Source: GCA-2697345 sp002697345 (lineage in GTDB: Bacteria; Pseudomonadota; Alphaproteobacteria; Rhodobacterales; Rhodobacteraceae). Taken from it: DNA of 64,000 nucleotides. Of the stretch, positions 18,651-26,919 are shown one piece after another; position 1 is the stretch's first letter; every line of letters starts with the position of its first letter. The translations under genes were made by a program, and so were the position numbers. The stretch spans positions 62,001 to 126,000 of the forward strand of contig CALSNB010000002.1 of assembly GCA_943787605.1 (NCBI GenBank). The letters are read 5' to 3'. The notes beneath the pieces were generated by a model. The model saw nothing but the letters and a program-made list of their open reading frames with translations. It made no database searches and was not told where the DNA came from.

Positions 18651-19028
18651 ATGACAGTTTTAAATGGACAACGGACTTTTAATTTTAGCATTAAGGTTCC
18701 TACTGATAAAGTTTCTGAAGTTGAGAAAGTAATTGAAGATCACGCAAATTTTATGCAAGAGCATCATTCATATGATGGTAAAGATAAAATTCATCTCGTA
18801 CATTACTACGTCTCAAAAGCAGATGAGTTAGTTAACATGATGGATCCAAGTGAAGGAACAACAGGAAACGTAAATTACTCAATTAATGAGGTCTATGTTG
18901 TTCCTGAAGGTATTGGCCAACATTTGAATTTTGCAAATAAGTGGGATGGCATGCCTGGATTTGGATCTGTGTTAGCGAAGTATGGATGCGTAATGATTGT
19001 TAACGGAGAGGTTATACAATCCCTTTAA
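18651..19028 (+). CDS. Conserved-looking orphan protein, 125 residues
   Basis: I do not recognise this protein. It is a soluble 125-residue chain without a signal peptide or membrane segment. The N-terminal half looks like an alpha/beta unit (F-N-F-S-I-K-V-P-T-D-K-V-S-E-V-E-K-V), with a histidine-rich patch (E-H-H-S-Y and H-L-V-H-Y-Y) at residues 38-60. This is reminiscent of dimeric alpha/beta-barrel (ABM/EthD-like) proteins, but no signature confirms it. A strong AAAGGAG lies nine bases before the ATG, which suggests high translation. The methyltransferase gene starts 43 bases downstream, so they are probably co-transcribed. Confidence 0.7.
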   Translation: MTVLNGQRTFNFSIKVPTDKVSEVEKVIEDHANFMQEHHSYDGKDKIHLVHYYVSKADELVNMMDPSEGTTGNVNYSINEVYVVPEGIGQHLNFANKWDGMPGFGSVLAKYGCVMIVNGEVIQSL

Positions 19029-19071
19029 AGAAATGAAGGTGTTTTACAAGTTAGTTTAAGGTTCGTATTTT

Positions 19072-19896
19072 ATGGTTAATGAAGTTAGAGTTTCAGAGCA
19101 TTACAGTCGCAAAGATTTGTTCAAAATTATAAAGCAAGGTTTAATTCAAGAGGGAGTAGACCTAGATTTGGTCTCCCCCGAAGATCTTTCCTCTGTAGAC
19201 GAGTTCCATATAGGTGGTATTGAAGGGACGAGGTTTGTTTCTGACAAACTTGGCCTTTCGAGTATGTCTAAGGTTTTAGATATTGGGTGTGGAATTGGTG
19301 GTCCCGCACGTTTTATCGCAGAAACTTATAAAAGCAGTGTAACGGGTATCGATCTTACCGCTAGCTATATAAAAGCGGGAGTGGCATTAAATGAGTTAGT
19401 AGGTTTAAGTGGGAAAGTTAATTTATTAACGGCTAGCGCTCTAGAAATGCCTTTTTGTGACAATCATTTTGATGCGACCTATATGATCCATGTTGGAATG
19501 AATATAGCTAATAAAAAGCAGTTGATGTCCGAAGCATTTAGGGTAACTAAACCTGATGGATTTTTTGTACTTTATGACGTTATGAAGTTAGAGGATGTTG
19601 ATATTGAATATCCGTTGCCTTGGGCTGATAAAAAATCAGAAAGTGCAGTTGAGCTAATTTCTAATTATGAGAGTGCATTAGAGAATGCGGGGTTTCATAT
19701 TGTTGAAAAAGAAAACAAAACAAAATTTGCTATTACTTTTTTTCAAAATATGATTGCGAATACAAAAAAAAATGGGCCAACCCCATTAGGTCTTCATTTA
19801 CTTATGGGAGATAATACGTCTAAAAAAATATCAAATATATTTAGACAGATTCAGGACGAAATACTTGCGCCAACCGTGATTGTTTCAAAAAAGTGA
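19072..19896 (+). CDS. SAM-dependent methyltransferase, class I
   Basis: This 274-residue Rossmann-fold methyltransferase has motif I as D-I-G-C-G-I-G-G-P-A-R-F (about residues 73-84), an acidic post-I residue in V-T-G-I-D-L-T, and the motif G-K-V-N-L-L-T-A-S-A-L-E-M-P-F before the motif IV region. That layout occurs in sarcosine/dimethylglycine N-methyltransferases, phosphoethanolamine methyltransferases and gamma-tocopherol-like enzymes. The acceptor may be a small amine or lipid head group but is not proven. It follows the orphan gene 18651-19028 closely and converges on an aminotransferase-fold gene 14 bases away. Confidence 0.82.
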   Translation: MVNEVRVSEHYSRKDLFKIIKQGLIQEGVDLDLVSPEDLSSVDEFHIGGIEGTRFVSDKLGLSSMSKVLDIGCGIGGPARFIAETYKSSVTGIDLTASYIKAGVALNELVGLSGKVNLLTASALEMPFCDNHFDATYMIHVGMNIANKKQLMSEAFRVTKPDGFFVLYDVMKLEDVDIEYPLPWADKKSESAVELISNYESALENAGFHIVEKENKTKFAITFFQNMIANTKKNGPTPLGLHLLMGDNTSKKISNIFRQIQDEILAPTVIVSKK

Positions 19897-19910
19897 AGTT
19901 TTAGACTGTA

Positions 19911-21044
19911 TTAATTTAAAACCGATAAGAGACCGTTTATATCACTTTCATCGTTGTAGTGAGCCAGTGAAATACGCAACCTACCATTTCGAACACCACA
20001 AAATACCTTCTGCTCTTTTAGATCCTGTACCGTTTTAGTTATATCAGAAGTTTCATTCACAAGGGTGATTATGTGCGATGATGCACTTTTATCCTGTGTA
20101 GGCCTATGAGTTGTCCATTGAGAATTTATTAAACCATTTTTTAGTAATTTTGACATCTCTTGAGAGTGAGAGAAAATTTTTGGCACTCCTATTTCAAGTA
20201 GCTCTGAGATCGAAGCTGTGAGGCCAACGATTGAGATGTAGGACATTGTTGCTTGCGTGTATCTCTTGGCTGTTTTTGATAAAGGAAGGAGCGTTGCAGT
20301 CATATCAAAAGGGTTATCTCCCCCAAACCAACCTAGAGATGGAGGTAATTCTTTTAAAAGTTCAGAGGATATTACTGCTAATGCAACTCCACCGTGACCC
20401 CCTAGCCATTTATAGCCGCTACAAACTAATATATCAGCTTGCCAATCATTTGCAGAAATTGGAATCGCACCAGCAGCCTGAGTAACATCAACTACTAACC
20501 TTGCTCCAAACTTACTTGCTACTTGACGAATTCTTTTTATATCAAGTTGTGTCCCCGTAGAAAATTGTACATAGCTAATGCATACTGCTGCTGTATTTTT
20601 ATCTATATTTTGTACTATCTGTTCTGTTAAGTTTTCGTTTGCGTGTTCGTCAATGAATTGCAGTTCACAATCTGTTTTTTGGCAATAAGCAATCCAAGGT
20701 CTAGTTATTGCAGGAAAATCTGACGATATAGCTAATATTTTATTCCCCGACTTTATAGAGAAAAGCTGGGGCAGTTGACTAAGAATTTCGCTAGCACTTG
20801 ATACAATTGCTAGATTTTCTACGGGGCAGTTCATTAGCTGTGATGCTCTTTTTCTTAAAGGATTAGCAAACGAGGCTTCCTCCTCATCAGACATTTTTAA
20901 ATTACCATGACGAGCGACCTTATCCAAAAATTCATGCATCTGAGAAACTGCTGCTTGACCAATCAAGCCGAGTGAGGCCTGATTTAGATAATTAGTTTGA
21001 AGAAGGCATGGATAATCTGATCGATTAGATATTGCGTTTAGCAC
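19911..21044 (-). CDS. Class V aminotransferase-fold PLP enzyme (cysteine desulfurase/isopenicillin epimerase-like)
   Basis: This 377-residue PLP protein has the class V pattern: the cofactor aspartate in V-D-V-T-Q-A-A-G and the Schiff-base lysine K212 in C-S-G-Y-K-W-L-G-G-H. The sequence around K212 resembles the CsdA/SufS and isopenicillin-N-epimerase/EgtE branch rather than serine-glyoxylate aminotransferase. The conserved cysteine loop of true cysteine desulfurases near the C-terminus is not apparent, so a different lyase, epimerase or transaminase reaction is likely. It converges on the methyltransferase gene. No Suf or ergothioneine genes occur in the window, so the role remains open. 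Confidence 0.75.
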   Translation of the reverse strand: MLNAISNRSDYPCLLQTNYLNQASLGLIGQAAVSQMHEFLDKVARHGNLKMSDEEEASFANPLRKRASQLMNCPVENLAIVSSASEILSQLPQLFSIKSGNKILAISSDFPAITRPWIAYCQKTDCELQFIDEHANENLTEQIVQNIDKNTAAVCISYVQFSTGTQLDIKRIRQVASKFGARLVVDVTQAAGAIPISANDWQADILVCSGYKWLGGHGGVALAVISSELLKELPPSLGWFGGDNPFDMTATLLPLSKTAKRYTQATMSYISIVGLTASISELLEIGVPKIFSHSQEMSKLLKNGLINSQWTTHRPTQDKSASSHIITLVNETSDITKTVQDLKEQKVFCGVRNGRLRISLAHYNDESDINGLLSVLN

Positions 21045-21243
21045 TATAGCTCACCCTATATAAATGTTCATAAATTATTAATTCGTTTAGAGTATCAGTT
21101 TTTAGACTAGTTCCTGTCAAACTTTAAATAAATAAAACTATATGTTGTTACTGTTGAGTTGATCAAATTTAAAACTCCAAATTTTATTAAAGCAGCCTAG
21201 GTATATTTACTATATTTTGTTTTTCTAAGACTAAATTTAGGTT

Positions 21244-21612
21244 ATGTTGATATTTATGATTACGTTTGAAAACATAATTTCAGATCGAGGCTCTAAGTAC
21301 TCAGTTTCAGGCTGTTCAGTTTCCAATAAATTAGAAGTTAAAAATGCAATAAAATTACTAAAAGCAAAAAAGAAATATGCAAAAGCAACGCATAATACAT
21401 GGGCAGCTATTCTTGCTGACGAGGGAGCTATTAAAAGTGATGATGGAGAATCTGGTGCTGGAATGATAATAGTTCGGATGTTAGAGCGTAAAGGTCTATC
21501 TGATCACCTTGTTGTGGTCACAAGGTGGTTTGGAGGAGTGCAACTCGGGGGGGATCGGTTTCGTAGGGTCCAAGATTGTGTTCGTTACTACATTGAAAAT
21601 TACAAGAATTGA
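21244..21612 (+). CDS. IMPACT/YigZ N-terminal domain protein
   Basis: This 122-residue protein has the UPF0029 (IMPACT/YigZ) signature almost complete: A-T-H-N-T-W-A-A near residue 50, D-D-G-E-S-G-A-G-M near 68, and T-R-W-F-G-G-V-Q-L-G-G-D-R near 94. Eukaryotic IMPACT binds Gcn1 and YigZ-type bacterial proteins are of unsettled function, possibly in ribosome or stress biology. Here only the N-terminal domain is present; the C-terminal domain of the roughly 200-residue YigZ proteins is absent, as in many short members. An ATG at 21256 is an alternative start. It is a solo gene between longer gaps. Confidence 0.8.
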   Translation: MLIFMITFENIISDRGSKYSVSGCSVSNKLEVKNAIKLLKAKKKYAKATHNTWAAILADEGAIKSDDGESGAGMIIVRMLERKGLSDHLVVVTRWFGGVQLGGDRFRRVQDCVRYYIENYKN

Positions 21613-21960
21613 TCATATTTTATGATAATAACTAAGTTAAGCTATGACTTTTAATCAGAGAAAATAGAGGTACGGATTTCTACATTCTAATAAAATCAAG
21701 GTGTCGAACCAATGAAAGTAGAGAACTTACTATGACTAATTATGTGAGTCTGATATTAAAGGGAGGATTATCTTTATTATGGAAAAATGTTTTGCATTTA
21801 TTGCACACCCTATTGTGTGACAGTTTAGTGTGCAGCAAAAGTAAAATTTTCTCAATTAAAAAAATACACGGTCAACTTAAATAAGGTAATGGGTTTCCTT
21901 ATTTAATTTATAAGCTAAATTGAATTAGCTACCTAAATTATACATGACTTGGAGAATGGA
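21613..21960. other. Intergenic region with a weak 50-codon open frame
   Basis: This 348-base gap lies upstream of the cupin gene. It contains an open frame of 50 codons on the plus strand, 21732-21884, with a hydrophobic first half and a basic second half. It has no good ribosome-binding site and no recognisable similarity, so I do not call it a gene. A short CACAC...GTGTG inverted repeat occurs near 21802-21819. Nothing else stands out. Confidence 0.4.
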
Positions 21961-22467
21961 ATGCCAAAAGTAAAACTACATAAAGTTGATTATTCTAAAG
22001 GGCGATATCCAGAGGTACTATCAAAATATACAAAAGGGATTACTGACCAAATTTATAGTGCTCGGGTTGGAGAACTTGCTGGCCTAACTCAGTTTGGAGT
22101 AAATAAAACAATTCTTCCCCCAGGTTCAGCAACAGCCTTAATACATTGGCATGAGAAAGAAGACGAATTTGTCATTATCGTTTCAGGAACAGCTACATTA
22201 ATAGATGGAGACGTAGAGCAAGAATTAAGGCCAGGAGACTGCGCTGGGTTCAAGGCGGGTGTGCCAAGTGGCCATGCTATACTTAATAGATCAGAAGAAG
22301 ACGTTGTTCTCTTTGAGATTGGAACTAGAGCTCCTTTAGAGGTTGGCCACTATCCCGGAGTTGATTTGGAATATGGTAGTGAATCGTACGAAAATAAGAG
22401 AGTTTTTAGGTTTTCTAATTTAGATGGAAAAGAAGTATTTTCTGCGTCACGTGAAATATTTAAGTAA
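21961..22467 (+). CDS. Cupin-domain protein
   Basis: A single-domain cupin of 168 residues. The first cupin motif is H-W-H-E-K-E-D-E-F with the two histidines and glutamate of the metal site, followed by G-T-A-T-L and R-P-G-D, and the second motif supplies a further histidine in S-G-H-A-I-L-N. Such proteins bind a divalent metal and act as isomerases, dioxygenases or small-molecule sensors. I chose the ATG at 21961 rather than the TTG at 21949 because GGAG ends seven bases before it. It is followed by a small hypothetical gene and a thioredoxin-like gene on the same strand. Confidence 0.8.
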   Translation: MPKVKLHKVDYSKGRYPEVLSKYTKGITDQIYSARVGELAGLTQFGVNKTILPPGSATALIHWHEKEDEFVIIVSGTATLIDGDVEQELRPGDCAGFKAGVPSGHAILNRSEEDVVLFEIGTRAPLEVGHYPGVDLEYGSESYENKRVFRFSNLDGKEVFSASREIFK

Positions 22468-22492
22468 GGTTTTTCGAGTTAAGGAACTTTTT

Positions 22493-22660
22493 ATGACGAA
22501 AAAAAAGAATGATGTTAAGCAGGCCAATTTTAAATTGGTTGAAGATGCGTGCGAACTTTTAAGTCCTTGGCTTGAACGTTTAGATTTATCAATTGGTAAG
22601 TCATCTGACAGTATTGATACTTTTTTCTCCAAATCCAAAGAGCAAGAGACTAAGGACTAA
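22493..22660 (+). CDS. Small hypothetical protein, 55 residues
   Basis: An AAGGA motif precedes the ATG at 22493, and the frame runs to 22660. The product is short, charged and soluble, with a basic N-terminus (T-K-K-K-N-D) and an acidic C-terminal tail (E-Q-E-T-K-D). The frame is open further upstream to 22424 but that part overlaps the cupin gene and lacks a start signal. It lies 25 bases after the cupin stop, consistent with co-transcription. I recognise no family. Confidence 0.5.
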   Translation: MTKKKNDVKQANFKLVEDACELLSPWLERLDLSIGKSSDSIDTFFSKSKEQETKD

Positions 22661-22830
22661 GCATTCTTCAGGTTTCATTTTAGTCAAAATTGTAATCTTT
22701 AAAAAATGCTTCATTATCAAATGTGAGATATTTCATCATAATCATTTTTTCTAATACAAGTTTTTTTATTTCAACTTTAAGTCATTGCATTATATAATTT
22801 ATTTTTTGATTTTACAGTTGGGATAGCTAA

Positions 22831-23259
22831 ATGACCTCAATAACTAAAGAAGACATCGTTGAACCTTGGCCTCGACCTTATACCGGAGGTATTGTTTCTG
22901 AAAATCAATTGGATTTTTTCTTAAAAACTGCCACTCGTAATGACAAGCAACCAGTAGTCATTTTTGGGGCAAATTGGTGCCCTGATGCCAGAGTTTTTTC
23001 TGCTGTTCTTAATGTACCTTCGGTAGGGGAGTTCATTGAGAAATATTATCAAATACTTTATTTAAACGTTAATAACTATGACCAAAATACAAACTTAATG
23101 AACTATTTGGGGGATGAAAATTTAAAAGGGTTACCTTTGGTTTTGGTCTTTGATAAAGCCTGTAAGCTCTTAAACCTTTCTCAAAGCAGGGAATGGAGAA
23201 CAGCAAGGGACAGAGATCCACAAGATGTTCTTGATTACTTTCAATCTTTAGTTAGGTAA
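22831..23259 (+). CDS. Thioredoxin-fold protein lacking the resolving cysteine
   Basis: This 142-residue protein has a thioredoxin-like core with G-A-N-W-C-P-D-A-R where thioredoxins have W-C-G-P-C, and the cis-proline motif in K-G-L-P-L-V-L-V-F-D. Only one cysteine of the usual pair is present (W-C-P-D-A), so dithiol exchange by the standard mechanism is unlikely; monothiol chemistry or a binding role fits better. No signal peptide is seen. The nearest neighbours on the right are two AhpD-like genes on the opposite strand, one with a CxxC, which makes a shared redox context possible. Confidence 0.7.
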   Translation: MTSITKEDIVEPWPRPYTGGIVSENQLDFFLKTATRNDKQPVVIFGANWCPDARVFSAVLNVPSVGEFIEKYYQILYLNVNNYDQNTNLMNYLGDENLKGLPLVLVFDKACKLLNLSQSREWRTARDRDPQDVLDYFQSLVR

Positions 23260-23282
23260 ATCTCTGTTAGTTTGTGTCTTAA

Positions 23283-23858
23283 TTAATCTGCGTAAAACCC
23301 CACAGTATCACCCGTTGTTTGTACTCCTAGGCCATTTAATAATCTATTCACATAATTAAAATAACCCACTATTTGATTTAATTCTAATATTTTACCATCA
23401 TCGATGCCTTCATTTCGTAATTGTTCTACATCTTCTTCTATCATATTTCCTGGATTTAGAGTTAGTTTTTCAGCATATTCTAGCATTGCTAACTGTTCGC
23501 CTTCGAAAGCATTTTCTGGATGCTGTGCTTTAAGTGCTTCCTCAATTTTGTTTGCATCTTGCTCACTACCCATTAAATGCACAGCATTTTTCCAGTGATT
23601 TGCAAGTGAGTAATCGCACTTATTCAACATTGAAACGTAACTACTAATTGTTTCCTGAAACCACATTGGAATTTTATTTGACTCGTCGTGTAAGGCTGCT
23701 CGGTATAGGGTAACGTGCCCTTTCATAGTGTTAGGGCGCAATGAATGAATGCGCATTACATTATCAACCGTCCCATGTGGAGTTCTTGCAAGATTTAATA
23801 TTTCTTTTAATTCTGAGGACGCATTTTCATCAGATATCATTTCAATCCAAGCTGACAT
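23283..23858 (-). CDS. Carboxymuconolactone decarboxylase/AhpD-like peroxidase-related protein
   Basis: This 191-residue all-helical protein belongs to the peroxidase-related branch of the AhpD/CMD superfamily: it has S-S-Y-V-S-M-L-N-K-C-D-Y-S-L-A-N-H near residues 89-105, which keeps the second active-site cysteine and the histidine that follows, but not the first cysteine of CxxC. Family proteins of this length are usually annotated as uncharacterised peroxidase-related enzymes. Without the vicinal cysteine pair, the AhpD disulfide mechanism cannot operate as described. The gene is followed by a second, shorter CMD-family gene upstream on the same strand, 57 bases away. Confidence 0.75.
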   Translation of the reverse strand: MSAWIEMISDENASSELKEILNLARTPHGTVDNVMRIHSLRPNTMKGHVTLYRAALHDESNKIPMWFQETISSYVSMLNKCDYSLANHWKNAVHLMGSEQDANKIEEALKAQHPENAFEGEQLAMLEYAEKLTLNPGNMIEEDVEQLRNEGIDDGKILELNQIVGYFNYVNRLLNGLGVQTTGDTVGFYAD

Positions 23859-23915
23859 TAAGTTAAATTCTCCTACTTATATAATAAATACGTTAGACTG
23901 TGGTTTAATAAAGCT

Positions 23916-24251
23916 TTAACTCGAGAATTCATCAAAAGCTTCAAGAGCTTTAGCGCTATAACTTATTTGCGGACCAGCGCCCATGTATGAAACCATTGCA
24001 AGCGCTTCAACAATCTCTTCACGAGTGGCACCCAGTCGAACAAGTGATTTAGTATGAAAACCAATACAACTTTCACACTTAGTTGTAATCGCTATTCCTA
24101 AGGCAATAAACTCTTTGGTTTTTTCACTCAAGTGACCATCAGTTTTTGCAGCCTGACCCATTATAGAGAAACCTTTAAACGTATCGGGGGTTTCTTTTGA
24201 TAAAATACTAATACGTTCCATGGTTTCATTAAGTAAGTTTTGCCAGTACAT
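23916..24251 (-). CDS. Carboxymuconolactone decarboxylase family protein with CxxC
   Basis: This is a 111-residue CMD-domain protein with the AhpD-type active site T-K-C-E-S-C-I-G-F-H: two cysteines spaced CxxC and the conserved histidine. Such proteins act as small alkylhydroperoxidases or, in other branches, as decarboxylases. Start selection: the frame is open to 24275, but the ATG at 24251 is preceded by an AGGA element and gives the usual family N-terminus, so I use it. It precedes the 23283-23858 CMD-like gene on the same strand and may be its working partner. Confidence 0.78.
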   Translation of the reverse strand: MYWQNLLNETMERISILSKETPDTFKGFSIMGQAAKTDGHLSEKTKEFIALGIAITTKCESCIGFHTKSLVRLGATREEIVEALAMVSYMGAGPQISYSAKALEAFDEFSS

Positions 24252-24338
24252 TTTAGTTCCTTTACTCTTGATCAAATAAATTAAGGCTTTCTGTTTGTAT
24301 GCGGTAGTATAACCTGAGTATTGTTAAATTTTTCCAAA

Positions 24339-25106
24339 TTAAGAACGTTGATCCGCACCCATTTTTCTTTCTAACCACCGAACTGCAGAACTAATTATTA
24401 AAACTAATACTAAATATTCTAAAATTAGCAGACTATAAATTTCTAAGGGTCTATATTCACTCACTACTACCTCATTAGCTCGCCGGGTTAATTCTTGCAT
24501 TCCAATAACAGAAGCAAATGCAGACATTTTTACAATGTATATAAATTGATTTGCTAATGGTGGTAAGATACGTCGTAAGGCCTGAGGTAAAATGACGTAA
24601 CGCATCGTCTGCATGTAATTTAATCCAACAGTCTTTGCCGCTTCAGTTTGCCCTTTTTCTATAGATTGAATACCCCCTCGATATATTTCGGCAGTAAATG
24701 CGCTATCGGATATAGCTAATGTAATCGCTGCACCCCAAAATGGATCTATTGGAATATCTAACCCTAACGATTTTAGGATTACAGGAAGGCCATAGAAGAC
24801 CCAAAACAACATCGGTAGGAGAGGTATAGCGCGGACAAACTCTATATATACTCTGCTAGGTAAACGTACCCATCGATTTAGAGACATTCCTGGTAATGCT
24901 ACTACTAACCCAATTATTATTGATAGAAAGGCCGCTAATATAGATAGCCTGATAGTCGCAGAGAAACCACTTAAAAGGAATTTTATATTATTCCATCCAT
25001 TTTGTGTTGAAGGATCTATAACATACCAACCCCAAGTCCCTGGAGGCGATGAACACCCACTGGCAATTAAAAGTAAGGTAATTGCTATAAAAGTTTTTGT
25101 TTTCAT
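24339..25106 (-). CDS. Polar amino acid ABC transporter permease
   Basis: This 255-residue permease has about five helices after residue 45 and the EAA loop E-A-A-K-T-V-G-L near residue 160, followed by I-L-P-Q-A-L-R-R-I-L-P-P, which is diagnostic of GlnP/HisM-type permeases. It pairs with the ATPase gene 10 bases upstream and with the divergent binding protein gene. A single permease gene implies a homodimer. Unusually, the N-terminus looks like a lipoprotein signal (L-L-L-I-A-S-G-C-S-S at residues 11-20), with about 25 residues of polar sequence before the first ABC helix. Confidence 0.85.
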   Translation of the reverse strand: MKTKTFIAITLLLIASGCSSPPGTWGWYVIDPSTQNGWNNIKFLLSGFSATIRLSILAAFLSIIIGLVVALPGMSLNRWVRLPSRVYIEFVRAIPLLPMLFWVFYGLPVILKSLGLDIPIDPFWGAAITLAISDSAFTAEIYRGGIQSIEKGQTEAAKTVGLNYMQTMRYVILPQALRRILPPLANQFIYIVKMSAFASVIGMQELTRRANEVVVSEYRPLEIYSLLILEYLVLVLIISSAVRWLERKMGADQRS

Positions 25107-25116
25107 AACTTATCCC

Positions 25117-25863
25117 TCAGTGTTGTAAGATTTGTTTAAGAAAAAGCTTGCAACGTTCTGTTTGAGGGTTGTTAAAAAAATCATCTGGTGTTCCTGTCTC
25201 AACAATTCTACCCTCATCCATAAATATCATTCTATCAGCAGCTTTCTTTGCAAATCCCATTTCATGAGTAACCACGACCATAGTTATCCCTTCTTGAGCA
25301 AGATCAATAATAACATCTAAGACTTCGGCAATCATTTCTGGGTCCAGAGCAGAAGTGGGTTCATCAAACAACATAATTTTTGGTTCCATGCAAAGTGAAC
25401 GAGCAATCGCTACACGCTGTTGTTGACCTCCTGATAATTGATTAGGATATTTGTTTACTTGCTCTGGTATTTTTACTCGCTCTAACAATCTCATGGCACG
25501 GTCATCAGCTTCTTTTTTGGTTAGTCCCCGGGCTTTCATAGGCCCTAAAATAAGATTTTCTTTTACAGTCAGGTGAGGGAACAAATTAAATTGTTGAAAG
25601 ACCATGCCAACTTCTGAACTAACCTCTGTGCCCTTAGTCTGGTTCTTATTTACCTCTTTTCCGTGGACGATTATGTTCCCAGAATTATGTTGCTCAAGAC
25701 TATTTATACATCGAACGAGTGTTGATTTGCCGGAGCCAGAAGGACCACATATAACAATTTTTTCGCCAGTTAAAACTTTGAGATCTATATTCTTCAACAC
25801 ATGAAAATCGTCAAACCACTTGTCAACGTTTTTGAACTCTACAGCGAGGGAAGTATTTACCAT
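25117..25863 (-). CDS. Polar amino acid ABC transporter ATP-binding protein
   Basis: A 248-residue ABC ATPase of the GlnQ/HisP family. The Walker A motif is G-P-S-G-S-G-K-S near residue 40, the signature L-S-G-G-Q-Q-Q-R near 143, and Walker B I-M-L-F-D-E-P-T-S-A-L-D just after. It energises the adjacent permease on the cytoplasmic face of the inner membrane. The gene precedes the permease by 10 bases on the minus strand, and the binding protein gene is divergent across a 167-base gap, which likely carries both promoters. Confidence 0.9.
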   Translation of the reverse strand: MVNTSLAVEFKNVDKWFDDFHVLKNIDLKVLTGEKIVICGPSGSGKSTLVRCINSLEQHNSGNIIVHGKEVNKNQTKGTEVSSEVGMVFQQFNLFPHLTVKENLILGPMKARGLTKKEADDRAMRLLERVKIPEQVNKYPNQLSGGQQQRVAIARSLCMEPKIMLFDEPTSALDPEMIAEVLDVIIDLAQEGITMVVVTHEMGFAKKAADRMIFMDEGRIVETGTPDDFFNNPQTERCKLFLKQILQH

Positions 25864-26030
25864 TTGTTTACCTTAAAAGGAATTCTTGTCATTTAATCAG
25901 GTTTATGCTTAACTTATAGGCATATTTTATTATGTCTGTACATAATAATTTGTTATTGATTGGAAAATTTTTTATATAACTGTCAGAAACACATATTATT
26001 AAAATTGTAAAAAAAAAGGGAAGAGAAGTT

Positions 26031-26801
26031 ATGAAATTAATAAAAGTATATTTATTGTCATTTGTCACATTACTAATGGCAAATGCATCAGCGTCTGCAG
26101 ATTCTGTGCTTCATCAAGTTCTGAGCTCTGGTGTGCTGCAAGCTGGTACAACTGGAGATTTCTATCCATTTAGTAAGCGTGATGTAGCAACAAATGGCTA
26201 TGAAGGCTTCGATATCGATGTTCTAACTGAGTTAGCCAAGGACATGGACGTAGAGATAGAATTCGTTCCAACAGATTGGAAAACACTTGTTGCAGGTGTT
26301 GTTGCAGGTAATTATGTAATTACAGGATCAGCTGGAGTTCAAGTAAAACGTGCTAAAGCAGCAGGTTATTCAGACTCATATATGTCAGTGGTAGTAAGAG
26401 CATATACGACAGCAGAGAATGTAGATAGGTTTGATAGCTGGGATTCTATTAATCAAGCAGATGTGAAAGTTGCCACGACTTTAGGTACAACTTTTGAAAA
26501 AAACGCTGAAGATTGGTTCCCTAACGCACAACTTACAAAAATTGAAGCACCAGCACGCGGATATCAAGAAGTTTTGGCGGGCCGTTCAGAAGTATTTATA
26601 ACTTCTAATGTTGAGGGTGGTACGCTTCTTTCTAAATACCCAAACTTAAGAGCAATTGATGTTGATGGGCGTAATCCTACACCTCTTGCTATGCTAGTAC
26701 CTCAAGCGGATCAAGTGTGGATAAATTATGTAAATCACTGGATTAATATAAAGAAAGCTAAAGGCTTTTTTGCTGCTACAGCTGCAAAGTATGGCCTCTA
26801 A
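26031..26801 (+). CDS. Periplasmic amino acid-binding protein (family 3)
   Basis: A 256-residue solute-binding protein with a Sec signal peptide (basic start, hydrophobic residues about 6-18, probable cleavage after A-S-A). The mature protein opens with L-Q-A-G-T-T-G-D-F-Y-P-F and G-F-D-I-D-V, as in family 3 amino acid-binding proteins such as GlnH and ArtJ. The usual tyrosine or phenylalanine-rich specificity loop does not identify the ligand. A strong GGGAAGAG precedes the ATG. It ends 21 bases before a clear terminator, so it forms its own unit, divergent from the permease and ATPase genes. Confidence 0.87.
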   Translation: MKLIKVYLLSFVTLLMANASASADSVLHQVLSSGVLQAGTTGDFYPFSKRDVATNGYEGFDIDVLTELAKDMDVEIEFVPTDWKTLVAGVVAGNYVITGSAGVQVKRAKAAGYSDSYMSVVVRAYTTAENVDRFDSWDSINQADVKVATTLGTTFEKNAEDWFPNAQLTKIEAPARGYQEVLAGRSEVFITSNVEGGTLLSKYPNLRAIDVDGRNPTPLAMLVPQADQVWINYVNHWINIKKAKGFFAATAAKYGL

Positions 26802-26822
26802 TACAGGTTTGAAGATTAATAG

Positions 26823-26850
26823 AAAAAAGCCCCATTTGGGGCTTTTTTTT
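26823..26850 (+). terminator. Rho-independent terminator after the amino acid-binding protein
   Basis: An A-rich GC-cored stem, AAAAAAGCCCC at 26823-26833, pairs with GGGGCTTTTTT at 26838-26848 across a four-base ATTT loop and runs into a T tract. It lies 21 bases after the binding-protein stop. Confidence 0.9.
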
Positions 26851-26919
26851 ATTTAGTATATAAAATTTGTTAGTGTATTTTAAAACAAATTTAGATTAAT
26901 TATAATTAAAAATTAGGAT

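Noticed and set aside
21732..21884. 50-codon open frame upstream of the cupin gene
   Set aside because: No ribosome-binding site and no convincing protein features.
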